Of a stretch of DNA of 41,039 nucleotides, positions 1 to 8,270 are shown piece after piece. The translations under genes and the position numbers were made by a program. Under the pieces are notes generated by a model. That model was not told where the DNA came from, ran no database searches, and worked only from the letters and a program-made list of their open reading frames with translations. How positions within the stretch are numbered: the stretch's first letter is position 1; every line of letters starts with the position of its first letter. Source of the stretch: an uncultured Sutterella sp. (lineage in GTDB: Bacteria; Pseudomonadota; Gammaproteobacteria; Burkholderiales; Burkholderiaceae_F); contig UQNA01000024.1 in NCBI GenBank assembly GCA_900542195.1, positions 1-41,039 of the forward strand, written 5' to 3'.

Positions 1-36
1 AACGGCATGCCAGGTGGTGTGAGAGGGACGGGCTAA
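1..36 (+). CDS. 3' end of an upstream phage tail gene (partial)
   Basis: The window opens inside a reading frame ending NGMPGGVRGTG and a TAA at 34-36, thirty bases before the tape measure gene. In P2-like phages the gene before the tape measure is the tail gene E/E', which is read with a frameshift. Another frame is also open here (through about 90), so I cannot say which frame is the real one. Too short to identify. Confidence 0.25.
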   Translation, partial: NGMPGGVRGTG

Positions 37-66
37 AACCCCTCCCTACTCGATTATGGATGCGTT

Positions 67-2325
67 ATGTCTGCTTCAAAAAACTTTGAGATGTCCTTTG
101 TGGTTGGTGCGGCTCTTGGCACTAATTTTTCTCAGGTCATGAATAAGGCTCAGGGAAAGACATCGCTTCTTGAACAAGCCGTAAAGAGACTTAACCGGGC
201 AAATTCAGATGTTAAATCTGTTTTAGCTCGGCGTACGGCAACTGAATCAGCAAGACAATCCTGGGCGCAAGCTAGCTCTGAGGCGGAGCGTTTGCGCCAA
301 AAGATTTTGTCAACATCGAATCCTTCGAAGTCGATGATTGATAATTTCAACCGTCTTAATACAGCATCTATTCAAGCTAAAAGCGCTTGGTTAGAGCAGA
401 GGAACTCTCTGACTCAGCTCGAAAGTAAGCTGAAAACAGCAGGGAAAAGTTACGAATCTTTAGCTAGGCAGCAGCGTTTATTAAGTAAAGTATCTGCTCA
501 AGCTAACCGAGGCTTGTCAAATATTCAGGCTGGTGTTGGATCAGTTAAATCCAATTCTCCGTATGCAGCCGCTGCTGGTATGGCTATAAGTTCAAAGCTT
601 TCTGGAGTAATTCAAACTGGAGCAGGTTTTGACTCTGCAATGGCACGTGTAGGGGCGGTGTCAGGCGCTTCAGGAGAAGAGTTGCAAGCATTGCGGGAAC
701 AAGCAAAAGAACTTGGCAGATCTACTGTTTGGTCCTCATCTCAAGCCGCAGAAGGACAGCAATTCCTTGCAATGGCAGGCTTTAACAAAGAGCAGATTCT
801 TAAGTCAATGCCGGGAATGCTTGACTTAGCATCTGCAGGCGGAATTGATTTGGGTTCCGCAGCGGATATTGGGTCCAATATTCTTACTGGCATGGGCTTA
901 GATGCGGGTGAGATGAGTCGAGTTGGTGATGTTTTAGTTAATACATTTACTAAATCTAATACCTCGCTTTCAATGCTGGGAGAAACAATGAAGTATGCCG
1001 CGCCTGTAGCAAAGTCATTGGGAGTCTCAGTTGAAGAAGCGGCAGCTATGGCAGGAAAGCTTGGCGATGCAGGTATACAGGCCTCAATGGCTGGCACTAC
1101 CATGCGTGCGATTATGTTGAGACTGTCTGCACCAGCTAAAGAGGGGGTAGATGCATTAAAAGACTTAGGAGTAAAAACAACTGACGCAGCTGGGAATATG
1201 CGTAAGATGCCTGACGTTTTAGCTGATCTTAATCGTGCTATGGCTAAGATGCCTGAAGCCCAAAAAGCAGCCTATACAAAAGCAATTTTTGGAACGGAAG
1301 CGATGTCCGGAGCGTTTGTGTTGATGGAGCAAGCCGGTAAAGGAGCATTGCAAGAGTTTATATCTTCAGTTAAGAAATCAGGAACAGCAAAAGAAGTAGC
1401 GGCCAAGCAAAACGATAATCTTTTAGGAGATTACAAAGGTCTGACAAGTGCTCTTGAAGGTGTGAGCATAGCTTTTTATGAAAAGTTAGAGCCCGCACTG
1501 CGAAAGGTTACGCAAGCTGGTACTGAAGGGTTGCAATGGCTCACTGGGCTAATCAAAGAATATCCTATGCTTACTCAAGCGATTGGCTTGGCTGCAGGAG
1601 GATTTGGTGTATTTGCATCTGCAGCAATTCCTGTTTTTACTTTAGTTAAAACAGGCTCGTTTGCCTTTGGACTCTTTAAGACAGCTGTTGGTTCAGCTCA
1701 GTTGGGAATGGCTGCTTTTAACTTAGTTTGCAAAGCTCACCCGCTCGGTATGTTGGTTACAGCTATTGGTGCGGCAGTAGCTGCAGGAGTTTACCTATAC
1801 AACAATTGGGATACTGTGACACAAAAAGCATCTGAGCTTTGGACTGGTATTCAGGGGGCATTTGGTGGAATAAGTGCTTATGTCAGTAGTTGCTTTGAAG
1901 GAGCTGTTGCTGGGATAAAAACCCCTATAAATGCCATGATTGCGATGGTCAACTCTGTAATTGAGAAGATCAATGAGTATGCAAATGTAGAAGTACCGTC
2001 TTGGGTTCCCGGCATCGGTGGAAAAGGTTTAGGTTTTCAGCTTAATCCGATTCCTGCTCTAGCTTCTGGCGGTATCGCAACAAGCTCGACTTTAGCCCAG
2101 ATTGGAGAAGGTTCGGAGCCTGAAGCAGTCATTCCGCTTTCTCGTCTTGATTCTATGCTTGGAAATGCTCCGGCATCGTCTCCTGTGAATGTCAATTTGA
2201 CAATTCAAGTGCAGGGATCAGGCAATGTCTCTGCAGATATTCAAAAGGCAGCAAATGCAGTTGCTTTTAATCTTAAAAAAGAGCTTGAAAGACTGTTGGC
2301 CAATGAGAGACGCCTGGCTTATTAA
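67..2325 (+). CDS. Phage tail tape measure protein
   Basis: A 752-residue protein that sets tail length and fills the tail tube before DNA ejection. The N-terminal 150 residues are polar and helix-rich (likely coiled coil). Residues about 170-460 have the Ala/Gly/Met-rich core typical of TP901-type tape measure proteins, with segments such as GFDSAMARVGAVSG and AGTTMRAIMLRLS. Hydrophobic stretches follow at about 500-580, and the C-terminus (GGIATSSTLAQIGEGSEPEAVIP, from about residue 665) is the usual tail end of this family. It is the longest gene of the tail operon and sits directly upstream of genes X and D, as in P2-like phages. The ribosome binding site is weak; the start is the first ATG after the upstream stop. 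Confidence 0.93.
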   Translation: MSASKNFEMSFVVGAALGTNFSQVMNKAQGKTSLLEQAVKRLNRANSDVKSVLARRTATESARQSWAQASSEAERLRQKILSTSNPSKSMIDNFNRLNTASIQAKSAWLEQRNSLTQLESKLKTAGKSYESLARQQRLLSKVSAQANRGLSNIQAGVGSVKSNSPYAAAAGMAISSKLSGVIQTGAGFDSAMARVGAVSGASGEELQALREQAKELGRSTVWSSSQAAEGQQFLAMAGFNKEQILKSMPGMLDLASAGGIDLGSAADIGSNILTGMGLDAGEMSRVGDVLVNTFTKSNTSLSMLGETMKYAAPVAKSLGVSVEEAAAMAGKLGDAGIQASMAGTTMRAIMLRLSAPAKEGVDALKDLGVKTTDAAGNMRKMPDVLADLNRAMAKMPEAQKAAYTKAIFGTEAMSGAFVLMEQAGKGALQEFISSVKKSGTAKEVAAKQNDNLLGDYKGLTSALEGVSIAFYEKLEPALRKVTQAGTEGLQWLTGLIKEYPMLTQAIGLAAGGFGVFASAAIPVFTLVKTGSFAFGLFKTAVGSAQLGMAAFNLVCKAHPLGMLVTAIGAAVAAGVYLYNNWDTVTQKASELWTGIQGAFGGISAYVSSCFEGAVAGIKTPINAMIAMVNSVIEKINEYANVEVPSWVPGIGGKGLGFQLNPIPALASGGIATSSTLAQIGEGSEPEAVIPLSRLDSMLGNAPASSPVNVNLTIQVQGSGNVSADIQKAANAVAFNLKKELERLLANERRLAY

Positions 2326-2336
2326 GAGGATTATTT

Positions 2337-2543
2337 ATGTACAAAACCGTTCAGGGTGATACATGGGATATTGTCAGTAAAAAACTGTACGGCACGGAAA
2401 AATATATGTCTCTATTAATACAGAACAATCCTGCGTATTCTGAAATTGTCATATTTCCTGCAGGTATTGAGCTTATAGCTCCAAAAATTGACGTGCCTGC
2501 AGATAAGATTCTGGGCTTACCTCCGTGGAAAAGGAGCTCATGA
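2337..2543 (+). CDS. Tail protein X (LysM-like, P2 gpX family)
   Basis: A 68-residue protein beginning MYKTVQGDTWDIVSKKLYG, the LysM-like pattern of the P2 gpX tail protein family. The family acts at the tail tube/baseplate junction. An AGAGGA ribosome binding site precedes the ATG. Its TGA overlaps the ATG of the next gene (ATGA), so the two are probably translationally coupled. Length and position between tape measure and gene D match the family. Confidence 0.85.
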   Translation: MYKTVQGDTWDIVSKKLYGTEKYMSLLIQNNPAYSEIVIFPAGIELIAPKIDVPADKILGLPPWKRSS

Positions 2544-3637
2544 TGTTAGATGCTTTTCAGCCTCGACAGGCATATTTGCGAGTTTTGTGGGGTAAAGACA
2601 AGTCAAATATGACTCAATATTTGAATCCGGATTTGCTTTCCTTTTCTTATCACGACAAAGATGCAGATGAGGCAGATGAAATCAGTATTACGCTTAAGGA
2701 TGAAACCGGCAAATGGGCTGGTTCGTGGTCCCCAGATGGCGGAATGATACTTCAGGCATTCATTGCCACTGGTACTCCTGTCAGTAAAGGTCCTGAACTA
2801 AATTGCGGGACTTTTTTTGTAGATAGTATTGAGTTTTTAGGTCCTCCCCGAACAGTTTCAATCAATGCCGTATCTGTCCCGCTAAATGTGTCTATCCGCA
2901 GGCTTGTTAAGTCTAAGGCATGGGAAAAATACGCCCTTTCAGAAATTGCCAAGAAAATTGCTGAAGAAAGTGGGATTGAGTTGCTCTTTGATTCAGAGGA
3001 GGACCCAAAATTTGACCGGATTGACCAAAGCAGAGAAAGCAATCTTAGGTTTTTGAAGCGTTTGTGTGATGAAAACGGACTTTCAGTTAAGGTGACGGAC
3101 GGCTTGTTAGTTGTTTTTAGTAAGTCAAAATATGAACAACAAGAGCCGGTAGGGACTATTGCTGTAGGAAAATCAGAGATTCTGTCTTTTAGGTTTTCTC
3201 AGTCGCACAGTGAAATGTACAAGAGTGTGACAGTTACGTACAGAAATCCAAAACTTAAAAAAGATGGTACTGCTGGCGGAGAGATGTTTGATAAATTCGG
3301 ACATCGAGTCAAAAAAAGCAAGAATCCTGCAGTGTTGGAGTACACCGCAAAAATTCCTAATGCAGATGAGTCTGCTCAGGACTATCAATTGAAAAAACGG
3401 GCTTCAAGTATCTCTGAGGCCAAACGCCTAGCGGAAGCAAAATTGCGGGAATTAAACTCAAAAAGTATTACTGCAGATATTTCAATTGTAGGAAATCCAC
3501 TGTTTTGTGCTGGAGAAGTAGTGAAGTTATCCGGCTTTGGTAGTTTCGATGGGAACTTTTATATCGATGAGGCAAACCACTCTTTAGGAAATGGGTACAC
3601 GACTTCCCTTTCTATGCATAAGGTAACTAAGTCATGA
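2540..3637 (+). CDS. Phage late control D / baseplate hub protein (gpD family)
   Basis: About 365 residues, matching the gpD/gp44-like hub protein at the centre of contractile-tail baseplates. It contains the family's two hub-like parts: an N-terminal beta-rich region (YLRVLWGKDKSNMTQYL) and a middle region with SNLRFLKRLCDENGLSVKV, the hallmark segment of VgrG/gpD hubs. The likely start is the ATG at 2540 in the ATGA overlap with gpX. AAGGAG at 2531-2536 also fits the ATG at 2543, while a GTG at 2525 lacks a site. It is followed by another ATGA overlap into gene V. Confidence 0.9.
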   Translation: MMLDAFQPRQAYLRVLWGKDKSNMTQYLNPDLLSFSYHDKDADEADEISITLKDETGKWAGSWSPDGGMILQAFIATGTPVSKGPELNCGTFFVDSIEFLGPPRTVSINAVSVPLNVSIRRLVKSKAWEKYALSEIAKKIAEESGIELLFDSEEDPKFDRIDQSRESNLRFLKRLCDENGLSVKVTDGLLVVFSKSKYEQQEPVGTIAVGKSEILSFRFSQSHSEMYKSVTVTYRNPKLKKDGTAGGEMFDKFGHRVKKSKNPAVLEYTAKIPNADESAQDYQLKKRASSISEAKRLAEAKLRELNSKSITADISIVGNPLFCAGEVVKLSGFGSFDGNFYIDEANHSLGNGYTTSLSMHKVTKS

Positions 3638-4293
3638 TTTTTGATACTGAACAAAATGATCGCTGTATGGCTGTCATGAAATTAGGAGAGGTTGTTGAAG
3701 TTCAACCGGCACAATGTAAAGCGAGAGTTGTTTTCGATGATGACGATTCTGTTGTGAGTGATCTTCTTCCGATAGTTATTTCCAATTCAATTGAGAATAA
3801 GGACTTTTTGTTGCCGGATATAGGGGAGGATGTATTGTGCCTTTTTGGTACATCTGGACTTGAAGATGGATATATTTTAGGTTCGATATATGCAGGGGAG
3901 ATTCAAGCTCCGTCTGAGTCAAAAGATGTGCGAATGGTTAAGTTCTCAGACGGTTCGGTATTCAAATTTGACCGCAGTGTATCGGTTTTTGAAATTGAAA
4001 TAGGTTCTACGAAAATTAAGGTAGACAAGAACAATGTAGAAGTTGAAACTGCGCAAAAAGTTGCTCTTAAAAGCGCGTCTGAAGTAAACATAGAGGGGGC
4101 TGCCGAAGTAAATATAAAAACGCCTGTACTGAATTTAACGGTTGGCAATACTTCAATGAAGTTGAATGGCTCAAAGGCAACAATTGAATCAAAAGATTTA
4201 ACTTTCAAAGGGAATGTTGCTGTAACCGGTAATCTAACGGTATCTGGAACAGGCGATTTTAATGGTGAGGTTCACTCACCTAATATTCAATAG
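3634..4293 (+). CDS. Baseplate assembly protein V (gpV spike)
   Basis: A 219-residue protein. Residues about 15-90 form the OB-fold-like domain of gpV/gp45 spikes (EVVEVQPAQCKARVVF, DIGEDVLCLFG, GYILGSIYAGE). The C-terminal half is a series of short beta repeats (VEVETAQKVALKSASEVNIEG, then AEVNIKTPVLNLTVGN), as expected for a triple-stranded beta-helix needle that pierces the outer membrane. It starts in an ATGA overlap with gene D. A downstream ATG at codon 12 is a possible alternative. Confidence 0.88.
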   Translation: MIFDTEQNDRCMAVMKLGEVVEVQPAQCKARVVFDDDDSVVSDLLPIVISNSIENKDFLLPDIGEDVLCLFGTSGLEDGYILGSIYAGEIQAPSESKDVRMVKFSDGSVFKFDRSVSVFEIEIGSTKIKVDKNNVEVETAQKVALKSASEVNIEGAAEVNIKTPVLNLTVGNTSMKLNGSKATIESKDLTFKGNVAVTGNLTVSGTGDFNGEVHSPNIQ

Positions 4294-4300
4294 GTACAGT

Positions 4301-4711
4301 ATGAATAATGTTTTAGGCTGTTACGGTCCTATGCCGTTTTACTGTTCTGAAAGTTCAATATTTAATTACAAGGACCTTAAGTCTTCGAAACAAATTAGAT
4401 GGGCAGAACACGCTGTCTATCTAGGCAAAACGATTAAAGAGTTCCTTGGTTTTTCGCCGTTAGAGGTTTCTTTTACTCTCAGATTTGATGCTGATAGAGG
4501 CATTTCACCATTGATTGGAATTCCTCTGCTTGAAAAACTAATTGAACAGCATCTATCGCTTCCTCTAATCATTGGAGGCTGTTACATGGGCATGATGGTG
4601 ATTGAAAAATACAGTGTTGAGCATAGGTACTTTGGTAAGGGTGGTTCTTGCCTTGTTGCCGAAGTTTCTGTGTCGTTTTCGGAGGCAGGTAATGTCAAAT
4701 TATTTAATTGA
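4301..4711 (+). CDS. Phage tail protein U-like (gpU family)
   Basis: About 136 residues from the ATG at 4301. The pattern WAEHAVYLGKTIKEFLGFSP, then PLPL-like SLPLIIGGCYMGMMVIEKYS and an acidic beta-rich end, resembles the P2 gpU tail-completion family. In P2, gpU lies next to the tape measure; here it sits between V and W, so the assignment rests mainly on sequence pattern. The ribosome binding site is poor (GGTAC). The 3' end overlaps gene W by 20 bases in another frame. Confidence 0.6.
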   Translation: MNNVLGCYGPMPFYCSESSIFNYKDLKSSKQIRWAEHAVYLGKTIKEFLGFSPLEVSFTLRFDADRGISPLIGIPLLEKLIEQHLSLPLIIGGCYMGMMVIEKYSVEHRYFGKGGSCLVAEVSVSFSEAGNVKLFN

Positions 4712-5018
4712 TATGGCCAGCAAAGAAACTATCAGCTTTGCTCCAAAAACGGTGAGTGAAGAAGTTTTGCAGAATGTTCGAACAATTATTTCTACAAGGG
4801 TTGGCACTGTTCCTTTGGACCGTGATTTTGGTATGTCGATGGATATGCTGGATAAGCCAGTTGCTTTGGCCTATACGCTGTTTCAATCCGCATTAATACA
4901 AGCATTGGCTGTTTATGAACCCAGAGCAAAAGTGAAAAATGTCGACTTTTCTGCAGAGCAGGAATTGACTGTGCAAGGAATCACTACTCCCAAAATTACT
5001 ATAGAGATTGAGGAATAA
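4692..5018 (+). CDS. Baseplate wedge protein W (GPW/gp25 family)
   Basis: 108 residues. The segment NVRTIISTRVGTVPLDRDFG followed by an Ala/Leu helix (YTLFQSALIQALAVYEPRAKV) is the conserved core of the gp25/gpW wedge proteins, lysozyme-like folds without catalysis. A GGAGG site at 4680-4684 selects the ATG at 4692 over upstream ATGs in the same frame. It is packed against gene J, with two bases between them. Confidence 0.9.
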   Translation: MSNYLIDMASKETISFAPKTVSEEVLQNVRTIISTRVGTVPLDRDFGMSMDMLDKPVALAYTLFQSALIQALAVYEPRAKVKNVDFSAEQELTVQGITTPKITIEIEE

Positions 5019-5020
5019 AT

Positions 5021-6157
5021 ATGCTGGAAACCATTCCCCGTTGGGGGTTGCCAGAGGTTAATTTTCTAGAAACCGATGCTGAAAAAATAAAATCTGAAAT
5101 TATCAAAGCATATGAGACCGCCTCCGGGCGGTCTTTAGCATCAGGCGATCCTGTCAGGTTATTTTTATTAACGATTGCGGCAGTTATTATTCAGCTGCGA
5201 AATCAGGTGAATTGGACTGCGCAACAGAATTTGTTGACGTACGCTCAAGGACAATATCTTGATGCCCTTGGTGTGTGGGTAGATGTCGAGCGCTTACCTG
5301 CTGCAAAAGCTGTGACTGAATTGAAATTTACTTTGTCTGAAAGATTAGCTAATGCTTTTGTGATTCCTGCAGGCTTTGAAGTTTCTTCCGGCGATGTTAG
5401 CTTTGCAACTGATAAGGAGCTAGTAATTCCTCCGGGAGAATTAGAAGGTGAAACTTCAGCATCTTGTCTTGTCCCTGGGGTCGTAGGCAATGAGTACATT
5501 GCAGGACAAATAAGTACGATTGTTTCGCCTAAAGCGTTTTTGCTTTCTGCTGAGAATATAACAGTGTCTGAGGGAGGCTCAGAAATTGAAAATGATGCGT
5601 CTTACGCAGAAAGGATTCGATTAAGACTTGATAGTTATTCCGTAGCTGGACCGAGACTTGCGTACGTTTACCATGCGAAATCGTTTTCGCCAGCAATTAG
5701 TGATGTCTCAGTTATATCCCCGGTGCCTGGTGAAGTCGATGTTTATACGATTCTTGAAGATGGAACATTGCCTTCTGAGAGCTTCCTTGAAGGTCTTTTA
5801 GAGCACTTAAGCTCTGAAAATCTCAGACCGCTAACTGATTATGTTGTGTGCAAAGCTCCTGAGTCAGTGAACTATTCAATTCAACTCGATTACTGGATTA
5901 ATAAAGAAGATCGTGAAAACGCAGCAGGTATCAGAGAGGCTGTTCAAAATGCTGTTGAAGAGTACCGAGTTTGGCAACAGAGCAAAATCGGTCGTGATAT
6001 CTCTCCATCTAAGTTAATAACCCAAGTTAGCTTAGCCGGTGTTTCAAGAATCGATGAAGCGACTTTTGAGCCTAAGGCTTTTAGAGAATTAGGTGAGGAT
6101 CAAGTAGCTCAGTGTTCCGATGTAAAAGTCAACTTTAAGGGATACAAAGACATCTAA
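5021..6157 (+). CDS. Baseplate protein J (gpJ/gp47 family)
   Basis: 378 residues, usual length for the family. The N-terminus (YETASGRSLASGDPVRLFLL), the middle YLDALGVWVDVERLPAAKAV and the segment GNEYIAGQISTIV are typical of gpJ/gp47 wedge proteins. A GAGGA site lies at the end of gene W. It works with W and I to form the baseplate wedge. A hairpin follows the gene. Confidence 0.93.
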   Translation: MLETIPRWGLPEVNFLETDAEKIKSEIIKAYETASGRSLASGDPVRLFLLTIAAVIIQLRNQVNWTAQQNLLTYAQGQYLDALGVWVDVERLPAAKAVTELKFTLSERLANAFVIPAGFEVSSGDVSFATDKELVIPPGELEGETSASCLVPGVVGNEYIAGQISTIVSPKAFLLSAENITVSEGGSEIENDASYAERIRLRLDSYSVAGPRLAYVYHAKSFSPAISDVSVISPVPGEVDVYTILEDGTLPSESFLEGLLEHLSSENLRPLTDYVVCKAPESVNYSIQLDYWINKEDRENAAGIREAVQNAVEEYRVWQQSKIGRDISPSKLITQVSLAGVSRIDEATFEPKAFRELGEDQVAQCSDVKVNFKGYKDI

Positions 6158-6181
6158 CCATTATCCGCAATTAAGAAATAA

Positions 6182-6209
6182 ACCGCTTAAGGCTCAAACC
6201 TTCAGCGGT
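6182..6209 (+). terminator. Imperfect hairpin between genes J and I
   Basis: ACCGCT (6182-6187) pairs with AGCGGT (6204-6209), and AAGG (6189-6192) pairs with CCTT (6199-6202), separated by single mismatched bases. The following sequence, CTTGTTTT, is a poor U tract. It could attenuate transcription or protect the upstream mRNA within the tail operon. Function is unproven. Confidence 0.45.
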
Positions 6210-6246
6210 CTTGTTTTGGCCAGAAAATAGTGGAGCGATTATTGAA

Positions 6247-6888
6247 ATGAAAAGACTAAGTGACATAGAACTAGATAATTTATTGCCTGAAAGTTTGGCC
6301 AGCGATAAGACTGTTTCAAACGCTGCAAAAGCAATAGACCCGCAGTTAAAAATTCTTTCTCAGTGTACTCGGCTTGTTTCGGTTTTTGCTCGACTCGATG
6401 AACTCACTTCTGACCAGCTTGATCATTTAGCAGTGCAGTTTCATGTTGCAGTGTGGAATAGTCTGTGGAAAAAAGATAAAAAGCTTGCTGTTATCAAAGC
6501 CACGATTGAGACAAAACGCAGACGGGGTACTTTGCTGGCAGTCAAGGAAGCGGTGGGCTCAATTGTTTCTCCATTCGAAATTGTTGAATGGTGGCAGCAG
6601 GAGCCTAAAGGTCAACCTTTCACCTTCAGTGTAACAATTCCTTTAGATGATATTGGAAAAGACTTGACTGCGGAAGAGCAAGAAGAGCTTTTCGATCTGA
6701 TTTATGAAGCTAAATCAATTCGCAGTCACGGATCTGTGACTCTAACCAGAAACTACAAAGAAACATTGCGAATCGGAGCAGTCTGTTCAGCATGTTCGTA
6801 CGTGCGCCTTATAGGAGAGCGCTTGCCGATTGTGACCAAAATTGCAATGCCTCTTGCACCGCGTCCAGCTGTTTACGTTCGAATTTAG
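6247..6888 (+). CDS. Tail protein I (gpI family)
   Basis: About 213 residues. The N-terminus (LLPESLASDKTVSNAAKAID) and LTSDQLDHLAVQFHVAVWN are characteristic of gpI, the baseplate protein between J and the tail fibres. The later KATIETKRRRGTLLAVKEAV helix and an FEIVEWW segment also fit. I chose the ATG at 6247. A GGAG lies about 11 bases upstream, and the in-frame TTG at 6211 lies in the hairpin tail and has no site. Confidence 0.88.
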   Translation: MKRLSDIELDNLLPESLASDKTVSNAAKAIDPQLKILSQCTRLVSVFARLDELTSDQLDHLAVQFHVAVWNSLWKKDKKLAVIKATIETKRRRGTLLAVKEAVGSIVSPFEIVEWWQQEPKGQPFTFSVTIPLDDIGKDLTAEEQEELFDLIYEAKSIRSHGSVTLTRNYKETLRIGAVCSACSYVRLIGERLPIVTKIAMPLAPRPAVYVRI

Positions 6889-6896
6889 GAGAAAAA

Positions 6897-7523
6897 ATGG
6901 CAACTAAAATCATATTGACGGAAGTCGGTATTGAAGCGCTAATCAATGCTCAAAAAAATGGAACAAATGCGTTAGAGCTGTCTAGTGTTCAATTTGGAAG
7001 TGGGAAATATACGGCATCTGAAACACAAACAGCCCTGTTAGAACCGTTTAAAACACTTACCACTATCAGCGGTGCGCCTGTTGGCGACAACATTATCCAC
7101 ATATCAATAAGAGATACCGATATTGAAGAATATACGGTCAATGAAATTGGTGTGTTTACAAAAGAAGGTGTGCTCTTTGCCGTTTACGCTCAAGACACCC
7201 CGATTATTCAAAAAGCAGCGAACTCTTATGTCCTTCTGTCGTTGGATTTCCCTGTAGTGAGTGCAGCCGCCGGTGACATAGTCATTACAGGCGATACAAA
7301 TTTTATGAATCCGCCGGCGACAACTGAAACTCAAGGCGTTGTTGAATTAGCCACAGTGCAGGAGACAGTGGACGGTGAAGATACAACTCGAGCGGCGACA
7401 CCCAAAGGTGTCAAAAAGGCTCTTGAAGGATTTATTGCTTATGACGTCGTTTCTGACCAGGACGGCGTTCAACTCGTAATCGACACTGCAAACAGTGTCA
7501 CTTTCTCTGAACTTCAGTCTTAA
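6897..7523 (+). CDS. Tail fibre N-terminal / gpH-like phage tail protein
   Basis: 208 residues starting MATKIILTEVGIEALINAQKNG, preceded by TTAGGAGAAAAA. The first 150 residues resemble the baseplate-anchoring N-terminus of P2 gpH-type fibres. ATTETQGVVELATVQETVDGE (from about residue 145) is the repeat found at the start of many fibre shafts. The protein stops early for a full fibre, so this phage appears to split its fibre over several proteins. Distal parts are probably supplied by the next two genes. Confidence 0.82.
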   Translation: MATKIILTEVGIEALINAQKNGTNALELSSVQFGSGKYTASETQTALLEPFKTLTTISGAPVGDNIIHISIRDTDIEEYTVNEIGVFTKEGVLFAVYAQDTPIIQKAANSYVLLSLDFPVVSAAAGDIVITGDTNFMNPPATTETQGVVELATVQETVDGEDTTRAATPKGVKKALEGFIAYDVVSDQDGVQLVIDTANSVTFSELQS

Positions 7524-7541
7524 CTTTTAAAGGAGATAAAT

Positions 7542-8206
7542 ATGGCTGATAAAAAAATCCAATTGCAAGACTATCAAGGGAATAATTTGTTCCCGAAAAC
7601 TAAAGCAGAGTTAGTTACTACAGCTGATGGTGGTAATCTTGCTTCTGCTCAAGAGAATAAGATCGAAACTATTTCCTTAAACGGGAAAGAATTTAAATCG
7701 TTAACAAAAAAGTTAACATCGAAATTCCTGCGGCAGCTGAATATTCTATTGCCAAAGCAACAACCGCTGATGACGGTTTCTCTGCTACTTACTATCTAAC
7801 AAAAGATGGCGAACAGACAGGCCAAAAGATCAATATTCCTAAAGATATGGTTGTTCAAAGCGGTACTGTCAAGACTTGCGAAACTGCAGATGCCCCTTTA
7901 GAAGGCTTTAAAGTCGGCGACAAATACATTGATCTTGTGCTTGCTAATGCTGAAGACACTCACATTTACATCAAGGTAACTGATCTTGTGGATGAGTACA
8001 TTGCTGGAGAAGGCATCCGCATTGAGAACCATCAAGTATCAGTAGACACATCCAAAGTTGCAATGAAGACAGACTTAACTTCTTTTGCTACTAAGGAAGC
8101 TTTGACAGGAGTTGAAGCTAAAGTTGACGCCAAAGCTGACAAGGCAACTACATTGTCAGGCTACGGCATTACTGATGGTGTTTCTTATGTAGAAGTAGCA
8201 GAGTGA
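7542..8206 (+). CDS. Tail fibre shaft protein, needs -1 frameshift at 7706-7712
   Basis: Read straight from the ATG at 7542 (AAAGGAG site) this gives only 85 residues and stops at 7799. A -1 shift at A AAA AAG (7706-7712) joins it to the open frame ending at 8206, giving about 221 residues that read SLTKKVNIEIPAAAEYSIAK across the join. The downstream part (INIPKDMVVQSG, KVGDKYIDLVLANAED, HIYIKVTDLVDEYIAGEGI) is a shaft module I recognise from gut phage fibres. Either the ribosome slips, or one A was lost from an A7 run and the gene is out of frame in this copy. The last residues (SGYGITDGV) resemble fibre trimerisation repeats. Confidence 0.7.
7706..7712 (+). other. Slippery heptamer A AAA AAG in the zero frame
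   Basis: Codons in the 7542 frame read ACA AAA AAG, so the heptamer is positioned exactly as in known -1 frameshift sites such as dnaX. The -1 frame is the one that stays open to 8206. I do not see a strong stimulatory hairpin downstream; a short GGCA/TGCC pairing is the best one. A GGGA upstream is too far away to be a good internal Shine-Dalgarno. Confidence 0.5.
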
Positions 8207-8227
8207 TCTGAATAAATTTAATTTGAC

Positions 8228-8257
8228 CGGGGTGCTTTTAATAGGCATCCCGTTTTT
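8228..8257 (+). terminator. Rho-independent terminator before the tip gene
   Basis: CGGGGTGC (8228-8235) pairs with GCATCCCG (8245-8252) over a nine-base loop, with one G-U pair, followed directly by TTTTT (8253-8257). It lies between the shaft gene and the variable tip gene, whose ATG at 8271 is only 13 bases away. Expression of the tip must therefore come from read-through, antitermination or a local promoter. Confidence 0.7.
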
Positions 8258-8270
8258 AATGGGAAAAACT

